A stretch of 33,282 bases of DNA from Coprosoma sp963632935 (GTDB taxonomy: Bacteria > Bacillota_I > Bacilli_A > RF39 > UBA660): contig CAVGWA010000014.1 of assembly GCA_963632935.1 (NCBI GenBank), forward strand, positions 1-33,282, given 5' to 3'. How positions within the stretch are numbered: the first letter of the stretch is position 1; the number at the start of each line of letters is the position of its first letter. The notes below the pieces were generated by a model that was given only the letters and a program-made list of their open reading frames with translations, had not been told where the DNA came from and did no database searches. Both the position numbers and the translations under genes were made by a program. This document shows, piece after piece, positions 24,612-33,282 of this stretch.

Positions 24612-24640
24612 ATGTTATCAATGTAAAAACAATTTGTCAA
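24612..24640 (-). promoter_or_regulatory. Candidate promoter of pyrimidine-nucleoside phosphorylase gene
   Basis: Minus-strand TTGACA (24635-24640), a 17-base spacer and TAACAT (24612-24617), 53 bases before the start codon. The -35 is perfect; the -10 is weaker. Confidence 0.5.
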
Positions 24641-24725
24641 GAAAACAGCTTTGATTTTACATGAGTTTATAAGGTAAAATTGTTCAAAATAAATTAATTA
24701 TTTTATAGAAAGTAGTTGATTATAT

Positions 24726-25459
24726 ATGTATTTAAAAGTTTGTCCTAGATATAAAGGAAAAATTTATTTATCTTATGTTAAAGGTTATCGTGATGAATAT
24801 AGAAAATCAAACAAAGAACTATTAAAAAATTTGGCTATTTTGCTTTAAAAAAGATTTATAATGAAATTAATTTTGAATTTTTCTTTAAAGAAAAACAAAA
24901 AAAGAACGTGAACTTGTAATTGATAAAGCTAAAGATTTAATCAAAAAAACCAAAAAATACACTACAGCTACCTCTATCAGAGCAGCTGGTTATATAAAAA
25001 ATATTGATTATGATAAAGATACCGGCATAATTATAAAAAAAGTTAACACTTAATTTAGATAAAATTAAAGAAAAAGAAAAATTTGATGGTTACTATTCTA
25101 TTGTAACAAATAAAAAAAATTTACTGATAAAGAAATAAGAGATATTTATAAAGGTTTATGGAAAATAGAAAAATCTTTTAAAATTACTAAAAGTCAACTT
25201 AAAACAAGAACTGTTTATGTTTGGACAAAAGAACATATTGAAGCACACTTTCTTACCTACTTTATATCATTAGTTATTGTTAGATTATTAGAAAAAAATT
25301 AAATTTTAAGCATTCTACTGAATCAATTATTAATTCATTAAAAAAATACTCATGTAGCAAATTAAAGCATAACTATTATTTATTTGATTATTATGACGAT
25401 ATTATTGAACAACTAGAAAATGAATTCAATATTGATTTATCTAATAAATATCAAAATTA
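24726..25459 (+). pseudogene. Decayed IS1634-family transposase
   Basis: The start at 24726 reads MYLKVCPRYKGKIYLSYVKG and then YRDEYRKS before a stop, the usual opening of IS1634-type DDE transposases. After frame changes the remains continue: an internal part with IKKTKKYTTATSIRAAGYI, then EKFDGYYSIVTN (holding one catalytic Asp), then GLWKIEKSFKITKSQLKTR and VYVWTKEHIEAHFLTYFISL, the region of the YREK signature with the catalytic Glu. The last part ends at 25459. At about 240 codons it is far shorter than an intact copy (usually over 500), so there are large deletions as well as frameshifts. It is inactive and fills most of the space between pdp and uvrC. Confidence 0.8.
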
Positions 25460-25496
25460 AAAAAATTTTAAAATAATATATAATGTACAACATCGC

Positions 25497-25536
25497 AAAA
25501 ATGAGTTAAACCTTATTATTGGTCTAACTCATTTTT
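25497..25536. terminator. Hairpin after the IS relic
   Basis: AAAAATGAGTTAAACC (25497-25512) pairs with GGTCTAACTCATTTTT (25521-25536) over 16 positions with one mismatch and an 8-base loop. It lies just behind the transposase relic and may be its terminator or part of the element's end. The remaining 160 bases up to uvrC (25537-25697) show nothing I can name. Confidence 0.6.
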
Positions 25537-25697
25537 AGTGTCAAACTCAGGATATTATAACTTATTAATTTTATATTATTTTCTCCACATAATGGCTGAG
25601 TAGTAGCCAATCATTCACACCTTCCAATAAAATAATAACCAGATATTTTTTTATTCTTCAATTATACACATACCTTAATTAGATATTTAGATAAAAA

Positions 25698-27461
25698 TTA
25701 TACACTTTTTTCAATCTCATCCAAAACATTTTTTAAATCTACAGCAGTTTTATAGGGTAAAATACAAGAAAGTTCTTCTACTGATTGTTTTTTAATATTA
25801 TCAATCGTTTTATATTTTTTAAGTAATTCTTTTTTCCTTTTATCCCCTATTCCAGAAATGTCATCCAATATACTTGAATAAACCCCTTTACTCCTAATTT
25901 GCTTATGATAATTTATTGTAAAATTATGAACCTCATCCTGCATTCTTTCCAAATAATGAAATAAATTACTCCTTTTTTCAATTGGAATCTCACCATCAAA
26001 AGTAACAAGTGCATTAGTAGAATGCTTATCATCCTTCTTTAAACCAACTAAATTAATATTTAAACCTAAACTATCAAGTATTTCTAAAGCCGCATTCATC
26101 TGCCCAATTCCACCATCAACAATTATCAAATCAGGCTTAACTAAATTATCCTTTAAAACCCTAAAATATCTTCGATATAAAGCTTCCTTCATCGTTCCAT
26201 AATCATCATTTTTATCAAAAGATATTTTAAATTTACGGTACTCATTTTTTACACCTAATCCATCAATAAAAACAACCATGCCAGAAACATTATAAGTTCC
26301 AAACAAATGAGCATTATCAAATATTTCAATTCTATCAAGCTTTTCCAACCCTAATAGTTTTCTAAGTTCATCATTTGCCTTCCAAGTTTTCTCTTCATCT
26401 CTATTTAAAAGCTCTAACTCATCAAGTAAATTTTTCTTCGCATTATCGCTAGCCATATCAACCAATTTCTTTTTAACCCCTTTTAAAGGAATATAAACCT
26501 TAGTATTTAAATACTCTCTAAGTAAATCAGAATCAACAATATTAGGCATAAGTACTTCCTTAGGAATCAAAGATTTCTCATAAAATTTTGCAATATATCT
26601 AGTAAATTCTTCTTCTTTCGTATCAACCAAAGGAATAATTTGATGATGATGTCCAATAATCTTACTTCCCCTTACAAAAAATATAAAAACACTTAAATAA
26701 TTATCATCATTAAAATATCCAAATATATCCCTATCAACATTATCATTTATTTCAATCTTTTGTTTAACCAAAACAACATTTATATCATCAAGAAGTTGCT
26801 TTAATTCTAAAGCCTTTTCAAAATGTAATAAATCACTTTCTTTTTTTATTTCACTATATATCTTATCAGTTACTATCTCATGATTTCCTCTTAAAAAATT
26901 AATAATATCTTTTTCCATTGCGTCTATTTTTTCTTTAGGAACATCATTCGTACAATAACCTAAACATTGATTAATATGATAATATAAACAAGGTCTTTTC
27001 TGATAACTACTGCACTTTCTTAAAGGATACAATCTATTTAATAAATTAACAACCTTCCTAGCCGCATAAACATTTGGATAAGGTCCAAATAACCTAGTTT
27101 TTCTCTTCTTTCTATGAACATTTCTTACAACAAGTAACCTCGGAACCTTATCTTCAGTAAGTTCAATATAAGGATAACTTTTATCATCCCTTAATAAAAT
27201 ATTAAACTTGGGATCATGCTTTTTAATTAAATTAATTTCTAATATTAAAGACTCAGTTTCAGATGAAACTACAATATAATCAAAATCAGCAATTTCCTTA
27301 ACAAGGCGAGCAGTTTTACCAGTATGAGATGAATGAAAATAAGAATTTAACCTATTTTTTAAATCCTTAGCCTTACCAACATAAATAATTACTCCATCAG
27401 AATTTTTCATTAAATAGCACCCCGGTTTATGGGGAACTAACTTTAACTTTTCTAAAACCAT
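25698..27461 (-). CDS. uvrC: Excinuclease ABC subunit C
   Basis: A 587-residue nuclease of nucleotide-excision repair that makes both incisions around a lesion bound by UvrAB. Visible in order: the N-terminal GIY-YIG nuclease (IIYVGKAKDLKNRL at about 25-38), a four-Cys cluster (CSSYQKRPC ... CLGYC, about 155-175) matching the known iron-sulfur ligands, the UVR motif region, the RNase H-like domain (RIEIFDNAHLFGTYNVSG, IVDGGIGQ) and C-terminal helix-hairpin-helix motifs (DISGIGDKRKKELLKKY, in part). The start follows GGAGGG. It diverges from the YigZ-family gene and has its own promoter. Confidence 0.97.
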   Translation of the reverse strand: MVLEKLKLVPHKPGCYLMKNSDGVIIYVGKAKDLKNRLNSYFHSSHTGKTARLVKEIADFDYIVVSSETESLILEINLIKKHDPKFNILLRDDKSYPYIELTEDKVPRLLVVRNVHRKKRKTRLFGPYPNVYAARKVVNLLNRLYPLRKCSSYQKRPCLYYHINQCLGYCTNDVPKEKIDAMEKDIINFLRGNHEIVTDKIYSEIKKESDLLHFEKALELKQLLDDINVVLVKQKIEINDNVDRDIFGYFNDDNYLSVFIFFVRGSKIIGHHHQIIPLVDTKEEEFTRYIAKFYEKSLIPKEVLMPNIVDSDLLREYLNTKVYIPLKGVKKKLVDMASDNAKKNLLDELELLNRDEEKTWKANDELRKLLGLEKLDRIEIFDNAHLFGTYNVSGMVVFIDGLGVKNEYRKFKISFDKNDDYGTMKEALYRRYFRVLKDNLVKPDLIIVDGGIGQMNAALEILDSLGLNINLVGLKKDDKHSTNALVTFDGEIPIEKRSNLFHYLERMQDEVHNFTINYHKQIRSKGVYSSILDDISGIGDKRKKELLKKYKTIDNIKKQSVEELSCILPYKTAVDLKNVLDEIEKSV

Positions 27462-27484
27462 AAAACTAACCCTCCTTCCTAATA

Positions 27485-27513
27485 ATTATAATTAATTATT
27501 ATTATTTTATCAA
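27485..27513 (-). promoter_or_regulatory. Promoter of uvrC
   Basis: Minus-strand TTGATA (27508-27513), a 17-base spacer and TATAAT (27485-27490), 23 bases before the uvrC start. The AT-rich surroundings raise the chance of a false match. Confidence 0.55.
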
Positions 27514-27515
27514 TA

Positions 27516-27544
27516 TTGATTTTTAAAACTTAATTATTTATAAT
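27516..27544 (+). promoter_or_regulatory. Promoter of the YigZ-family gene
   Basis: TTGATT (27516-27521), a 17-base spacer and TATAAT (27539-27544). The ribosome binding site GGTGA starts at 27551, so the leader would be only about ten bases long. The -35 box lies next to that of the divergent uvrC promoter. Confidence 0.55.
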
Positions 27545-27559
27545 TTAAATGGTGATTTA

Positions 27560-28141
27560 ATGAAAAGTATAAAAAAAGAAATAACAAACGAAATAATAAT
27601 AAATAAATCAAAATTTATAACAATAATAACCCCATTCAGTACCATAGATAGCTTTAATATATATTTAAATAATATTAAAAAAATATATCCAAACGCCACC
27701 CATTACTGCTACGGATATATAATAAATAACCATGAAAAATGTTCCGATAATGGTGAACCAAGTGGTACTGCTGGAAACCCAATTTTAAATGTATTAAAAC
27801 AAAATGATTTAAAAAATATATTATGCATAGTAATAAGATACTTTGGAGGCATTAAATTAGGTGCAGGTGGACTCATCAGAGCCTATTCAACCAGTGCTAG
27901 TGAAGCACTAAATAAATGCGAAATAATCAATTTAACAAAGGGATATGAAATAACATATGAATTCGATTACAATAATATTAAAAAAATAAATTACCTATTA
28001 AAAAACATAAATATTAAAAAAACATTTGAAAATAAAATAATCTATGAATTTAAAATAAACGAAAATGAATTAAAAAAAATAGAAAATGAATTAAATTTAT
28101 TAGGAAAAATAAAAAATAAAAGATCAATCATGACCTTTTAA
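27560..28141 (+). CDS. yigZ: YigZ/IMPACT (UPF0029) family protein
   Basis: A 193-residue protein of the YigZ/YvyE family. The N-terminal UPF0029 domain shows the characteristic CYGYIINN, SDNGEPSGTAGNPIL and VIRYFGGIKLGAGGLIRAYS stretches; a C-terminal ferredoxin-like domain follows. The cellular role of the family is poorly defined; the eukaryotic relative IMPACT affects translation control. Codon use is even more A-rich than its neighbours. It converges on the M16 peptidase gene with an 18-base overlap of the coding ends. Confidence 0.93.
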   Translation: MKSIKKEITNEIIINKSKFITIITPFSTIDSFNIYLNNIKKIYPNATHYCYGYIINNHEKCSDNGEPSGTAGNPILNVLKQNDLKNILCIVIRYFGGIKLGAGGLIRAYSTSASEALNKCEIINLTKGYEITYEFDYNNIKKINYLLKNINIKKTFENKIIYEFKINENELKKIENELNLLGKIKNKRSIMTF

Positions 28142-29392
28142 CATAACAATACTTCTATTATCTAAATTTAAATTATCAACATAATTTTTAAAAGTTTCAA
28201 AATCTAAATTTTTTAACTTCTCATACATATCATAAACAGGATTATTATATAAATATACTTGATTAGAAATTAAACTACATACACCACTCGCATTTTCAGT
28301 AGATAAAAGAACATTATTCAAAGTAACCTTCTTAATCAAATCAAAATCTTCCTTACTAAATGACTTATCTTTAAGCGTATCATCAATTAAATCAATAACA
28401 CCCTCATCATTAGAAATAATACTAAATGATAAAATAAAATAATCATCAACCGCTTGCATATAAACAGAAAGTGGTGATAAAACATCTTTATTATGAGATA
28501 AAACATCAACAATTTTAGAAATTGGACCAAATTTCATATCCAAAAGCAATGATAAATATACTCTATTTAAATAATCATCTTTAATAAAATGATTATTTTT
28601 TATTTTATAATTAATAAATATATTCTTAGACATGTAATCTTCTTTTAAAATAATCTCTTTTTCACTCACAACCTCTTCAGGTTCATTTTTTTTAACAATC
28701 TCAATTTCAAATTTCTTAGGAAACTTTAATTTACTATAAAAGTTTTTAATCAAATCCATAGTCTTATCAATATTAACATTCCCACTAATTGTCAAAATCA
28801 TATTACTAGGATGATAAAAAGTATTATAACAATTATATAAATCTTCCTTAGTTATACTATTAATATTCTCTAAAGAACCAAGTACTGTATTTTTAAAATC
28901 TAAATTGTGAAAAGTGGTATCTAAAGATTTATCATAAACAATTGAAAAAGGATTATCCAAATCTTGTTTTTTCTCTTGAGAAATTATTCCCTTTTCCTTT
29001 AAAACATTCTCATCAGTAAAATATGGACTATGAACACAAGTAAGTAAAGTATTCAAATTTTCTTCAAAATGACTAGCTCCAGTAAAATGATAAGCCGTAA
29101 TAAATTCATTAGTAAAAGCATTTGCGGAAGCACCATTATTTTCATAAATAACAAGTGGATCTATCCCTTCTTTACTTTCAAACATCTTATGTTCTAAAAA
29201 ATGAGCAACCCCTCCAGGCATCTTATAATACTTTCCATCACTTTTAAATTCTAAAATTGAACCTCCAAAAAAAGTAGTTATTCTTGCATGAATACTATTC
29301 CTCGGAATTTTACTAATATAAACCCTTAAACCATTATCTAAAACTTCTTCATAAACATCCAAATTTATTATCTTGTAACTATGTTTATCCAT
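28124..29392 (-). CDS. ymfH: M16-family zinc peptidase, catalytic type (YmfH-like)
   Basis: A 422-residue insulinase-type peptidase. The inverted zinc motif HFLEH is present at residues 64-68 in GVAHFLEHKMFE, with a downstream acidic helix for the third ligand (around 140), so this subunit should be active. The two-lobed M16 organisation (peptidase half, then inactive C-terminal half) is apparent. It overlaps by 8 bases the preceding gene, a homologue lacking the zinc motif. The pair matches B. subtilis ymfF-ymfH in order. The substrates are not known with certainty in Bacillus either. No further genes of the ymf cluster follow here. Confidence 0.9.
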   Translation of the reverse strand: MDKHSYKIINLDVYEEVLDNGLRVYISKIPRNSIHARITTFFGGSILEFKSDGKYYKMPGGVAHFLEHKMFESKEGIDPLVIYENNGASANAFTNEFITAYHFTGASHFEENLNTLLTCVHSPYFTDENVLKEKGIISQEKKQDLDNPFSIVYDKSLDTTFHNLDFKNTVLGSLENINSITKEDLYNCYNTFYHPSNMILTISGNVNIDKTMDLIKNFYSKLKFPKKFEIEIVKKNEPEEVVSEKEIILKEDYMSKNIFINYKIKNNHFIKDDYLNRVYLSLLLDMKFGPISKIVDVLSHNKDVLSPLSVYMQAVDDYFILSFSIISNDEGVIDLIDDTLKDKSFSKEDFDLIKKVTLNNVLLSTENASGVCSLISNQVYLYNNPVYDMYEKLKNLDFETFKNYVDNLNLDNRSIVMLKGHD

Positions 29393-30647
29393 TTTCTTTT
29401 ACTCCTTTTAATAAATATACTGTATCAATATGAACCTTTTTAGCTAATCTAACCACATCTTCCTTAGTAACGCTCATCATCTTTTCTTTTCTTTCTTCTA
29501 ACTTATCCATACCAGTAAATAACATCATATTAAAGCCATAAATAATATCAGCATTACTATCTTCCATCCTAATTAAAGAATTATAATATATCTCCTTAAC
29601 ACTATTTAACAAATCCAAAGAAAAATTACCATCTTCCATATTCTTCATTTCTTTTTTAATAAAATCATATGTCTTATCATAATCAGAAGCATTTATACCC
29701 GCATATATCTTAACTGTACTTAATAAATATTGCCTAACCGCATAAATATAATAACAAAGAGAATTTTTTTCCCTGACCGTTTGATTTAAAAGTGATCCCA
29801 TACCACCGCCTAAAATCCATGAGTATAAAACCAAAACATAATTTCTTTCAAAATCAGTTAAATCTAAAAGCTTACAGCCAACAATTAAATTACTTTGAGT
29901 ATTATTTGAATTTTCAATAACAACATTAGCTTCTTTATTATATGACCTTTGATTTATAACATGATTTTTATGAATATACTTCCCATCAAACTTTACATAC
30001 TTCTTAAAAACATCAAGTATATTCTCATCTAAATCACCACATAAAGTAATATCTAAAACACCATTTTCCATTATATACTTATAAAAACTATACAATTCCT
30101 TTGAAGTTAAACTTGATATTTCTGAAATTAATTCATCTATCTTAATCACATCATATTCTCTTACCTTCATACATTCTAAAAGTCTTATCTCCGCATACCT
30201 TTGAGGATTATTTTTTATATTTCTTAAATCTTCTAATACCTTTTCTTTTTGTATTTTAAAAATTTCATTATCAAAACCATCATCAATTATTCTAGGTTCA
30301 AATAAAACATCAAGTAAAAATTTTAAAGTCTTTTCATTCATACCACATTCAGTATACTTTTCGTTAGAAAAACTAGCCTCTAATTCTAATATATCTTGAG
30401 AACCACTAGATAAAACATTAACAGAATAAACCGGATCATAAATCCTACTACAAGCAATATTTAAATCACGAATACTATCATAATACTTACTAGTATTAAC
30501 AAGCATTCTTTTTAATAATCCAAAATATTTAATATCTTCCCTTCTATCATCAAAACGAATAGACACATTTAAAGCAACCGTCTTAAACTTATCCGTCTTA
30601 ATAATATGAACCTTATAATTATCAATATCATAATTAAAATATTCCAT
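29385..30647 (-). CDS. ymfF: M16-family peptidase homologue without zinc motif (YmfF-like)
   Basis: A 420-residue M16-fold protein. The position of the HxxEH motif in active members is replaced here (region KYFGLLKRMLVN, about 40-51), so it is probably the non-catalytic partner. The C-terminal half shows ILGGGMGSLLNQTVREKNSLCYYIYA, with the Arg/Tyr residues used for substrate binding in M16 heterodimers. The start follows GAGGTGA. It is translationally coupled to the catalytic subunit gene, as expected for a heterodimer of equal-sized subunits. Confidence 0.88.
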   Translation of the reverse strand: MEYFNYDIDNYKVHIIKTDKFKTVALNVSIRFDDRREDIKYFGLLKRMLVNTSKYYDSIRDLNIACSRIYDPVYSVNVLSSGSQDILELEASFSNEKYTECGMNEKTLKFLLDVLFEPRIIDDGFDNEIFKIQKEKVLEDLRNIKNNPQRYAEIRLLECMKVREYDVIKIDELISEISSLTSKELYSFYKYIMENGVLDITLCGDLDENILDVFKKYVKFDGKYIHKNHVINQRSYNKEANVVIENSNNTQSNLIVGCKLLDLTDFERNYVLVLYSWILGGGMGSLLNQTVREKNSLCYYIYAVRQYLLSTVKIYAGINASDYDKTYDFIKKEMKNMEDGNFSLDLLNSVKEIYYNSLIRMEDSNADIIYGFNMMLFTGMDKLEERKEKMMSVTKEDVVRLAKKVHIDTVYLLKGVKENG

Positions 30648-30689
30648 AATTCACCTCATTTTTATTATAAACAATTTTAAAAAAAAGAT

Positions 30690-31403
30690 TTAAATAATTG
30701 AATCTAAAGCTAGTAAAATCATCTTATCTAAACCTTGTTCTCTTTGCTCACTACTAGCAACTTCTTTAATATATTTACTATCAACAACGCTCATTAAACA
30801 AGCTGCTTTTTTATTTAACATCTTAGCTGTATAAAACAAAGCAAAAGCTTCCATCTCAGCCGCGATTGGTTTAATGTTTTTTGGCATCCTTTCAAAAAAC
30901 TTACTAATATCAGTCATATATAAATCAAAACAATCTAAACAAGCAGTTGTTCCTTTATACAATTTAATATTATTTTCATAAGCTATCTTTTCAATTTTTA
31001 CATTTAAACCTTCATCACTATAAGCAACATGACAATCATCATTATTTAAAGTTAAAGCAAAATTACTTTCACTATAACAGCAAGTAGATAAAATAATATC
31101 AAATAACCTCATATTTTCATCATAAGCTCCACAAGAACCAATTCTAATAATTTCATCAACATTATAATTTTTATATAACTCATATGAATATATACCCATA
31201 CTAGGCATTCCCATACCGGAAGCCATAACAGTAACTTCTTTTCCTTTATAAAATCCAGTATAAGCATAAATATTTCTAACAGATGAAACCAATTTATAAT
31301 CATCTAAATATTTTTCTGCTATATATTTAGCCCTTAAAGGATCTCCAGGCATAATAACAGTTTTAGCAATTTCATTTTCCCTCGCACTATTGTGTGGTGT
31401 CAT
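30690..31403 (-). CDS. deoD: Purine-nucleoside phosphorylase, DeoD type
   Basis: A 237-residue cytosolic enzyme that cleaves purine (deoxy)nucleosides with phosphate. It opens with TPHNSARENEIAKTVIMPGDPLRAKYIAE, trimmed here in quotation but clearly the DeoD start (MPGDPLRAKYIAE binds phosphate). RIGSCGAYDE and the AAEMEAFALF nucleoside-binding stretch are present; the catalytic Asp is in MSVVDSKY where E. coli has SDH. The length equals that of other hexameric DeoD enzymes. The ribosome binding site is GGAGATG. It has its own promoter and is not in an operon with other deo genes. Confidence 0.95.
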   Translation of the reverse strand: MTPHNSARENEIAKTVIMPGDPLRAKYIAEKYLDDYKLVSSVRNIYAYTGFYKGKEVTVMASGMGMPSMGIYSYELYKNYNVDEIIRIGSCGAYDENMRLFDIILSTCCYSESNFALTLNNDDCHVAYSDEGLNVKIEKIAYENNIKLYKGTTACLDCFDLYMTDISKFFERMPKNIKPIAAEMEAFALFYTAKMLNKKAACLMSVVDSKYIKEVASSEQREQGLDKMILLALDSII

Positions 31404-31427
31404 ATTAACATCTCCATTCTACATAAA

Positions 31428-31456
31428 ATTTTAACAAAGCAACATTTATAAGTCAA
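31428..31456 (-). promoter_or_regulatory. Promoter of deoD
   Basis: Minus-strand TTGACT (31451-31456), a 17-base spacer and TAAAAT (31428-31433), 24 bases before the start codon. Confidence 0.6.
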
Positions 31457-31473
31457 TTATTAAATATTTAAAT

Positions 31474-32493
31474 TTACTTATCATTATTTAAAAACATATT
31501 ATCAATAACAGTTAATAAATAATTAGCCGTATCTTTATCAATATTTTTCGCATTTTTTATAAAAGCTTTTATATCATTAAAATCTAATTTAAATTGTGAA
31601 GTATAATCCTTATCAAAATTTTTAAAAAAGACCTCTACAATTTGTTTAAGTTTATCGTTTTCTAATTTATCTAAACCAACCGTTGTACTTTCATGAAGTT
31701 GCAATGATGTCTTAGAAAACTTGCCAGTTATAAAATATTCACCAAATATGCACCAAGATGTTGGATAATGCTGTTCAAAAGCTATTTTATTACTCAAAAC
31801 AACATTAAAATTATCATTATTCATCAAAGAGCCAACCATAGAACCAGTTGGAACAATATTAATTAATTTATCTTTTAATTTCTTATATTTTAAACTATTA
31901 TACTCTTTACTTTTAAAACCTGGACCATCAAAATTATAAACAGACTTTATTTTTTTAAATTTACTAGACTCCATACTACTTACCATAGCTAAATTACCAC
32001 CCTTAGAATGGCCTACTACATATACCTCATTATCTAAAAATGATATGTTTTTATTTAAATAATCAATAGCTTTCTGTTGTGTATAAGTTGGATATTCATA
32101 AGCTAACCTAAAATTTTCAAGCCAGCCTATCATCGAACCATCAGTTCCTTTAAAACTAATTATAGTCTCACAGCTAGTTCTAAATGTTACTGCTCCAAAT
32201 TGAGTTTTTGCAGTTCTTATATTTTCAAAATTACTAATCTCAAGTTCTTCATACCTTTTAGAATCTTTTATTATATCTAATATTTCATAAGAAATTGGTG
32301 CCATCATACCAGGTAAATTATTTTTAAATTTCAAAGAATAATCATATAACTGTTTTATATTTTTTCTATCATTAAAACTGTCAACTGGTAAATATACCAA
32401 AATACTGCACAATAAATTATCAATTACATTCCAATGAACATCTTGCAATGAAGTATTTTTATAATATTTCAAATAATCATATATTGTATACAT
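31474..32493 (-). CDS. DUF2974 (Mbeg1-like) alpha/beta-hydrolase
   Basis: A 339-residue protein of the Mbeg1-like/DUF2974 lipase-like group. The nucleophile elbow GHSKGG (about 161-166, Ser163) follows the strand VYVV. Upstream is ISFKGTDGSMIGWLENF, the oxyanion-side motif FxGTD typical of the family, and downstream NFDGPGF. No signal peptide is seen, so it should be cytosolic. The substrate is unknown; relatives are annotated as lipases or hydrolases without proof. I placed the start at 32493 (ATG behind GGGTGA); a GTG at 32505 is part of the leader. It diverges from the collagen-like gene. Confidence 0.85.
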   Translation of the reverse strand: MYTIYDYLKYYKNTSLQDVHWNVIDNLLCSILVYLPVDSFNDRKNIKQLYDYSLKFKNNLPGMMAPISYEILDIIKDSKRYEELEISNFENIRTAKTQFGAVTFRTSCETIISFKGTDGSMIGWLENFRLAYEYPTYTQQKAIDYLNKNISFLDNEVYVVGHSKGGNLAMVSSMESSKFKKIKSVYNFDGPGFKSKEYNSLKYKKLKDKLINIVPTGSMVGSLMNNDNFNVVLSNKIAFEQHYPTSWCIFGEYFITGKFSKTSLQLHESTTVGLDKLENDKLKQIVEVFFKNFDKDYTSQFKLDFNDIKAFIKNAKNIDKDTANYLLTVIDNMFLNNDK

Positions 32494-32559
32494 CAAATCA
32501 CCCACTATTATAATAACACATCTAACACCACTTAAACTATTAATATATGTACGTTTTTA

Positions 32560-32586
32560 ACAAATTTTATTTTTATTCATAAATTA
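32560..32586 (+). promoter_or_regulatory. Sigma-K-like promoter before the collagen-like gene
   Basis: AC (32560-32561), 16 bases, then CATA (32578-32581), three bases and TA (32585-32586) match the mother-cell sigma-K pattern AC-N16-CATA-N3-TA. No good sigma-A promoter is visible nearby. The match is short and the region is AT-rich. Confidence 0.4.
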
Positions 32587-32607
32587 TTAAAGAAAGAGGT
32601 GCTTATA

Positions 32608-33219
32608 ATGAACAATAAAATAAATAAAATATTAAATGAAGGTAAAAAATGCAAAGAAAAATTGGGAATAATTGGACCAACAGGACCTAAAGGAGACATC
32701 GGACCAACAGGACCTAAAGGAGATGTTGGACCTGCCATTAAAATGGCATATTTAGTTACCTTTAATCATGAAATTTCACCAGATGGTATTGAAATAGCTT
32801 CATTAGAAAAAATACCCATAGAAAAAATAGAATTAGATCCTTCAAATTTAATTACACTAGAAAATAATTCTATAAAATTCAATATGATTGGATATTATAA
32901 AATAACGTGTATAACATACGCTATACCAAAATTAAATGATACACCCAACCCAGATACAGATTTTATAAGTATTGGTTTTAAATTAAATAATACCGATAAT
33001 ATTTATATAGGCTCTAGCCATTGGATTTATGACGATTCATCAAATCAAATAATCACCCACGGAATTATTTCAGTAGAAAACGAAGAAAATGAATATTCAT
33101 TAGTTAATTTAAATAAAAATTCTATTTTTATAAACACACCAAGTTTAAAAAATATAGCTTCAATTTCATATTTTTCTAATTCATGTTTGACTATAATTGT
33201 AGAATATATAGGACGATAA
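32608..33219 (+). CDS. Collagen-like spore-surface-type protein (BclA-like)
   Basis: A 203-residue protein with a short polar N-terminus (1-19), eight Gly-X-Y triplets (about residues 20-43, GPTGPKGD units) and a C-terminal beta-rich domain (about 45-203) of the kind that forms C1q/TNF-like trimers in BclA and related exosporium proteins. No signal peptide, as expected for mother-cell proteins assembled onto spores. The collagen part is much shorter than in Bacillus BclA. The start at 32608 follows AGAGGTG; an in-frame start at 32599 lies on the ribosome binding site. With gpr and spoIIP nearby, a spore-surface role is a fair inference; the family of the C-terminal domain is judged from pattern only. 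Confidence 0.78.
   Translation: MNNKINKILNEGKKCKEKLGIIGPTGPKGDIGPTGPKGDVGPAIKMAYLVTFNHEISPDGIEIASLEKIPIEKIELDPSNLITLENNSIKFNMIGYYKITCITYAIPKLNDTPNPDTDFISIGFKLNNTDNIYIGSSHWIYDDSSNQIITHGIISVENEENEYSLVNLNKNSIFINTPSLKNIASISYFSNSCLTIIVEYIGR
32674..32727 (+). repeat. 27-bp tandem repeat in the collagen-like region
   Basis: Two consecutive 27-base units (32674-32700 and 32701-32727) begin with the same 23 bases and encode GPTGPKGDI and GPTGPKGDV. Such repeats change length by slippage, so strains may differ in collagen length; short-read assembly may also have collapsed it. Confidence 0.85.
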
Positions 33220-33223
33220 AAGG

Positions 33224-33262
33224 GGCAGTAATGAAATAAAGTAATTTCATACAGCCTTTTTC
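33224..33262 (+). terminator. Terminator of the collagen-like gene
   Basis: A hairpin with GGC (33224-33226) pairing with GCC (33254-33256) and an inner stem ATGAAAT / ATTTCAT, interrupted by small mismatches, is followed by a T-rich tract from 33257 onward. Confidence 0.6.
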
Positions 33263-33282
33263 TTTTCTTTTTTTTGTTTTGG

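Noticed and set aside
1..33282. TGA read as Trp (Mollicutes code)
   Set aside because: Trp is encoded by TGG in all recognised proteins, conserved families end properly and at least one gene stops at TGA.

Overview
The window is AT-rich DNA from a low-GC Gram-positive bacterium that carries sporulation genes. It looks like an uncultured gut Bacilli-type genome assembled from metagenomic reads, because a 10-N scaffold gap lies at 3871-3880. Signs of the lineage are the rpsT / gpr-spoIIP-yqxA arrangement known from Bacillus, a DUF2624 (YqfT) gene next to endonuclease IV, AGGAGG-type ribosome binding sites, and a collagen-like spore-surface-type protein behind a sigma-K-like promoter. Trp is encoded by TGG throughout, so I read it with the standard bacterial code. 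I saw no tRNA, rRNA or CRISPR.

Layout. 1-3832 (minus): class B penicillin-binding protein, ribosomal protein L33, elongation factor P and a coiled-coil protein of unknown function, closely packed. 3899-7755: DUF2624 gene (+) convergent with nfo; nfo lies downstream of gpr-spoIIP-yqxA (all minus); rpsT diverges from gpr. 7792-10185: three membrane-anchored extracytoplasmic proteins, one a transglutaminase-like protein and two unknown, with near-consensus divergent promoters and clear terminators. 10196-10596: relic of an insertion sequence between 12-bp inverted repeats. 10597-19920 (minus): a compact type IV secretion (T4SS)-like gene cluster. 19998-24558 (minus): a bitopic protein of unknown function directly behind topA, then pyrimidine-nucleoside phosphorylase. 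24726-25459: a decayed IS1634-family transposase. 25698-33219: uvrC, a YigZ/IMPACT-family gene, a YmfF/YmfH-like M16 peptidase pair, deoD, a DUF2974 alpha/beta-hydrolase-like gene and the collagen-like protein.

The T4SS-like cluster is the most interesting part. In transcription order it encodes two paralogous secreted proteins with different ectodomains and almost the same two-helix VirB2-like C-terminus, a VirB6/TrbL-like channel protein with a long hydrophilic tail, a PrgI/VirB3-like small membrane protein, a separate VirB4/TraC-N-terminal-like protein, a VirB4 ATPase, and a membrane-anchored protein with three putative wall-cutting domains (C39-like, NlpC/P60-like and lysozyme-like). No relaxase, coupling protein, integrase or replication gene is visible here, and the cluster sits between a housekeeping-type topA and an IS relic. 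It could be a domesticated secretion or surface-display machine or the remains of an integrative conjugative element. The sequence alone does not decide this.
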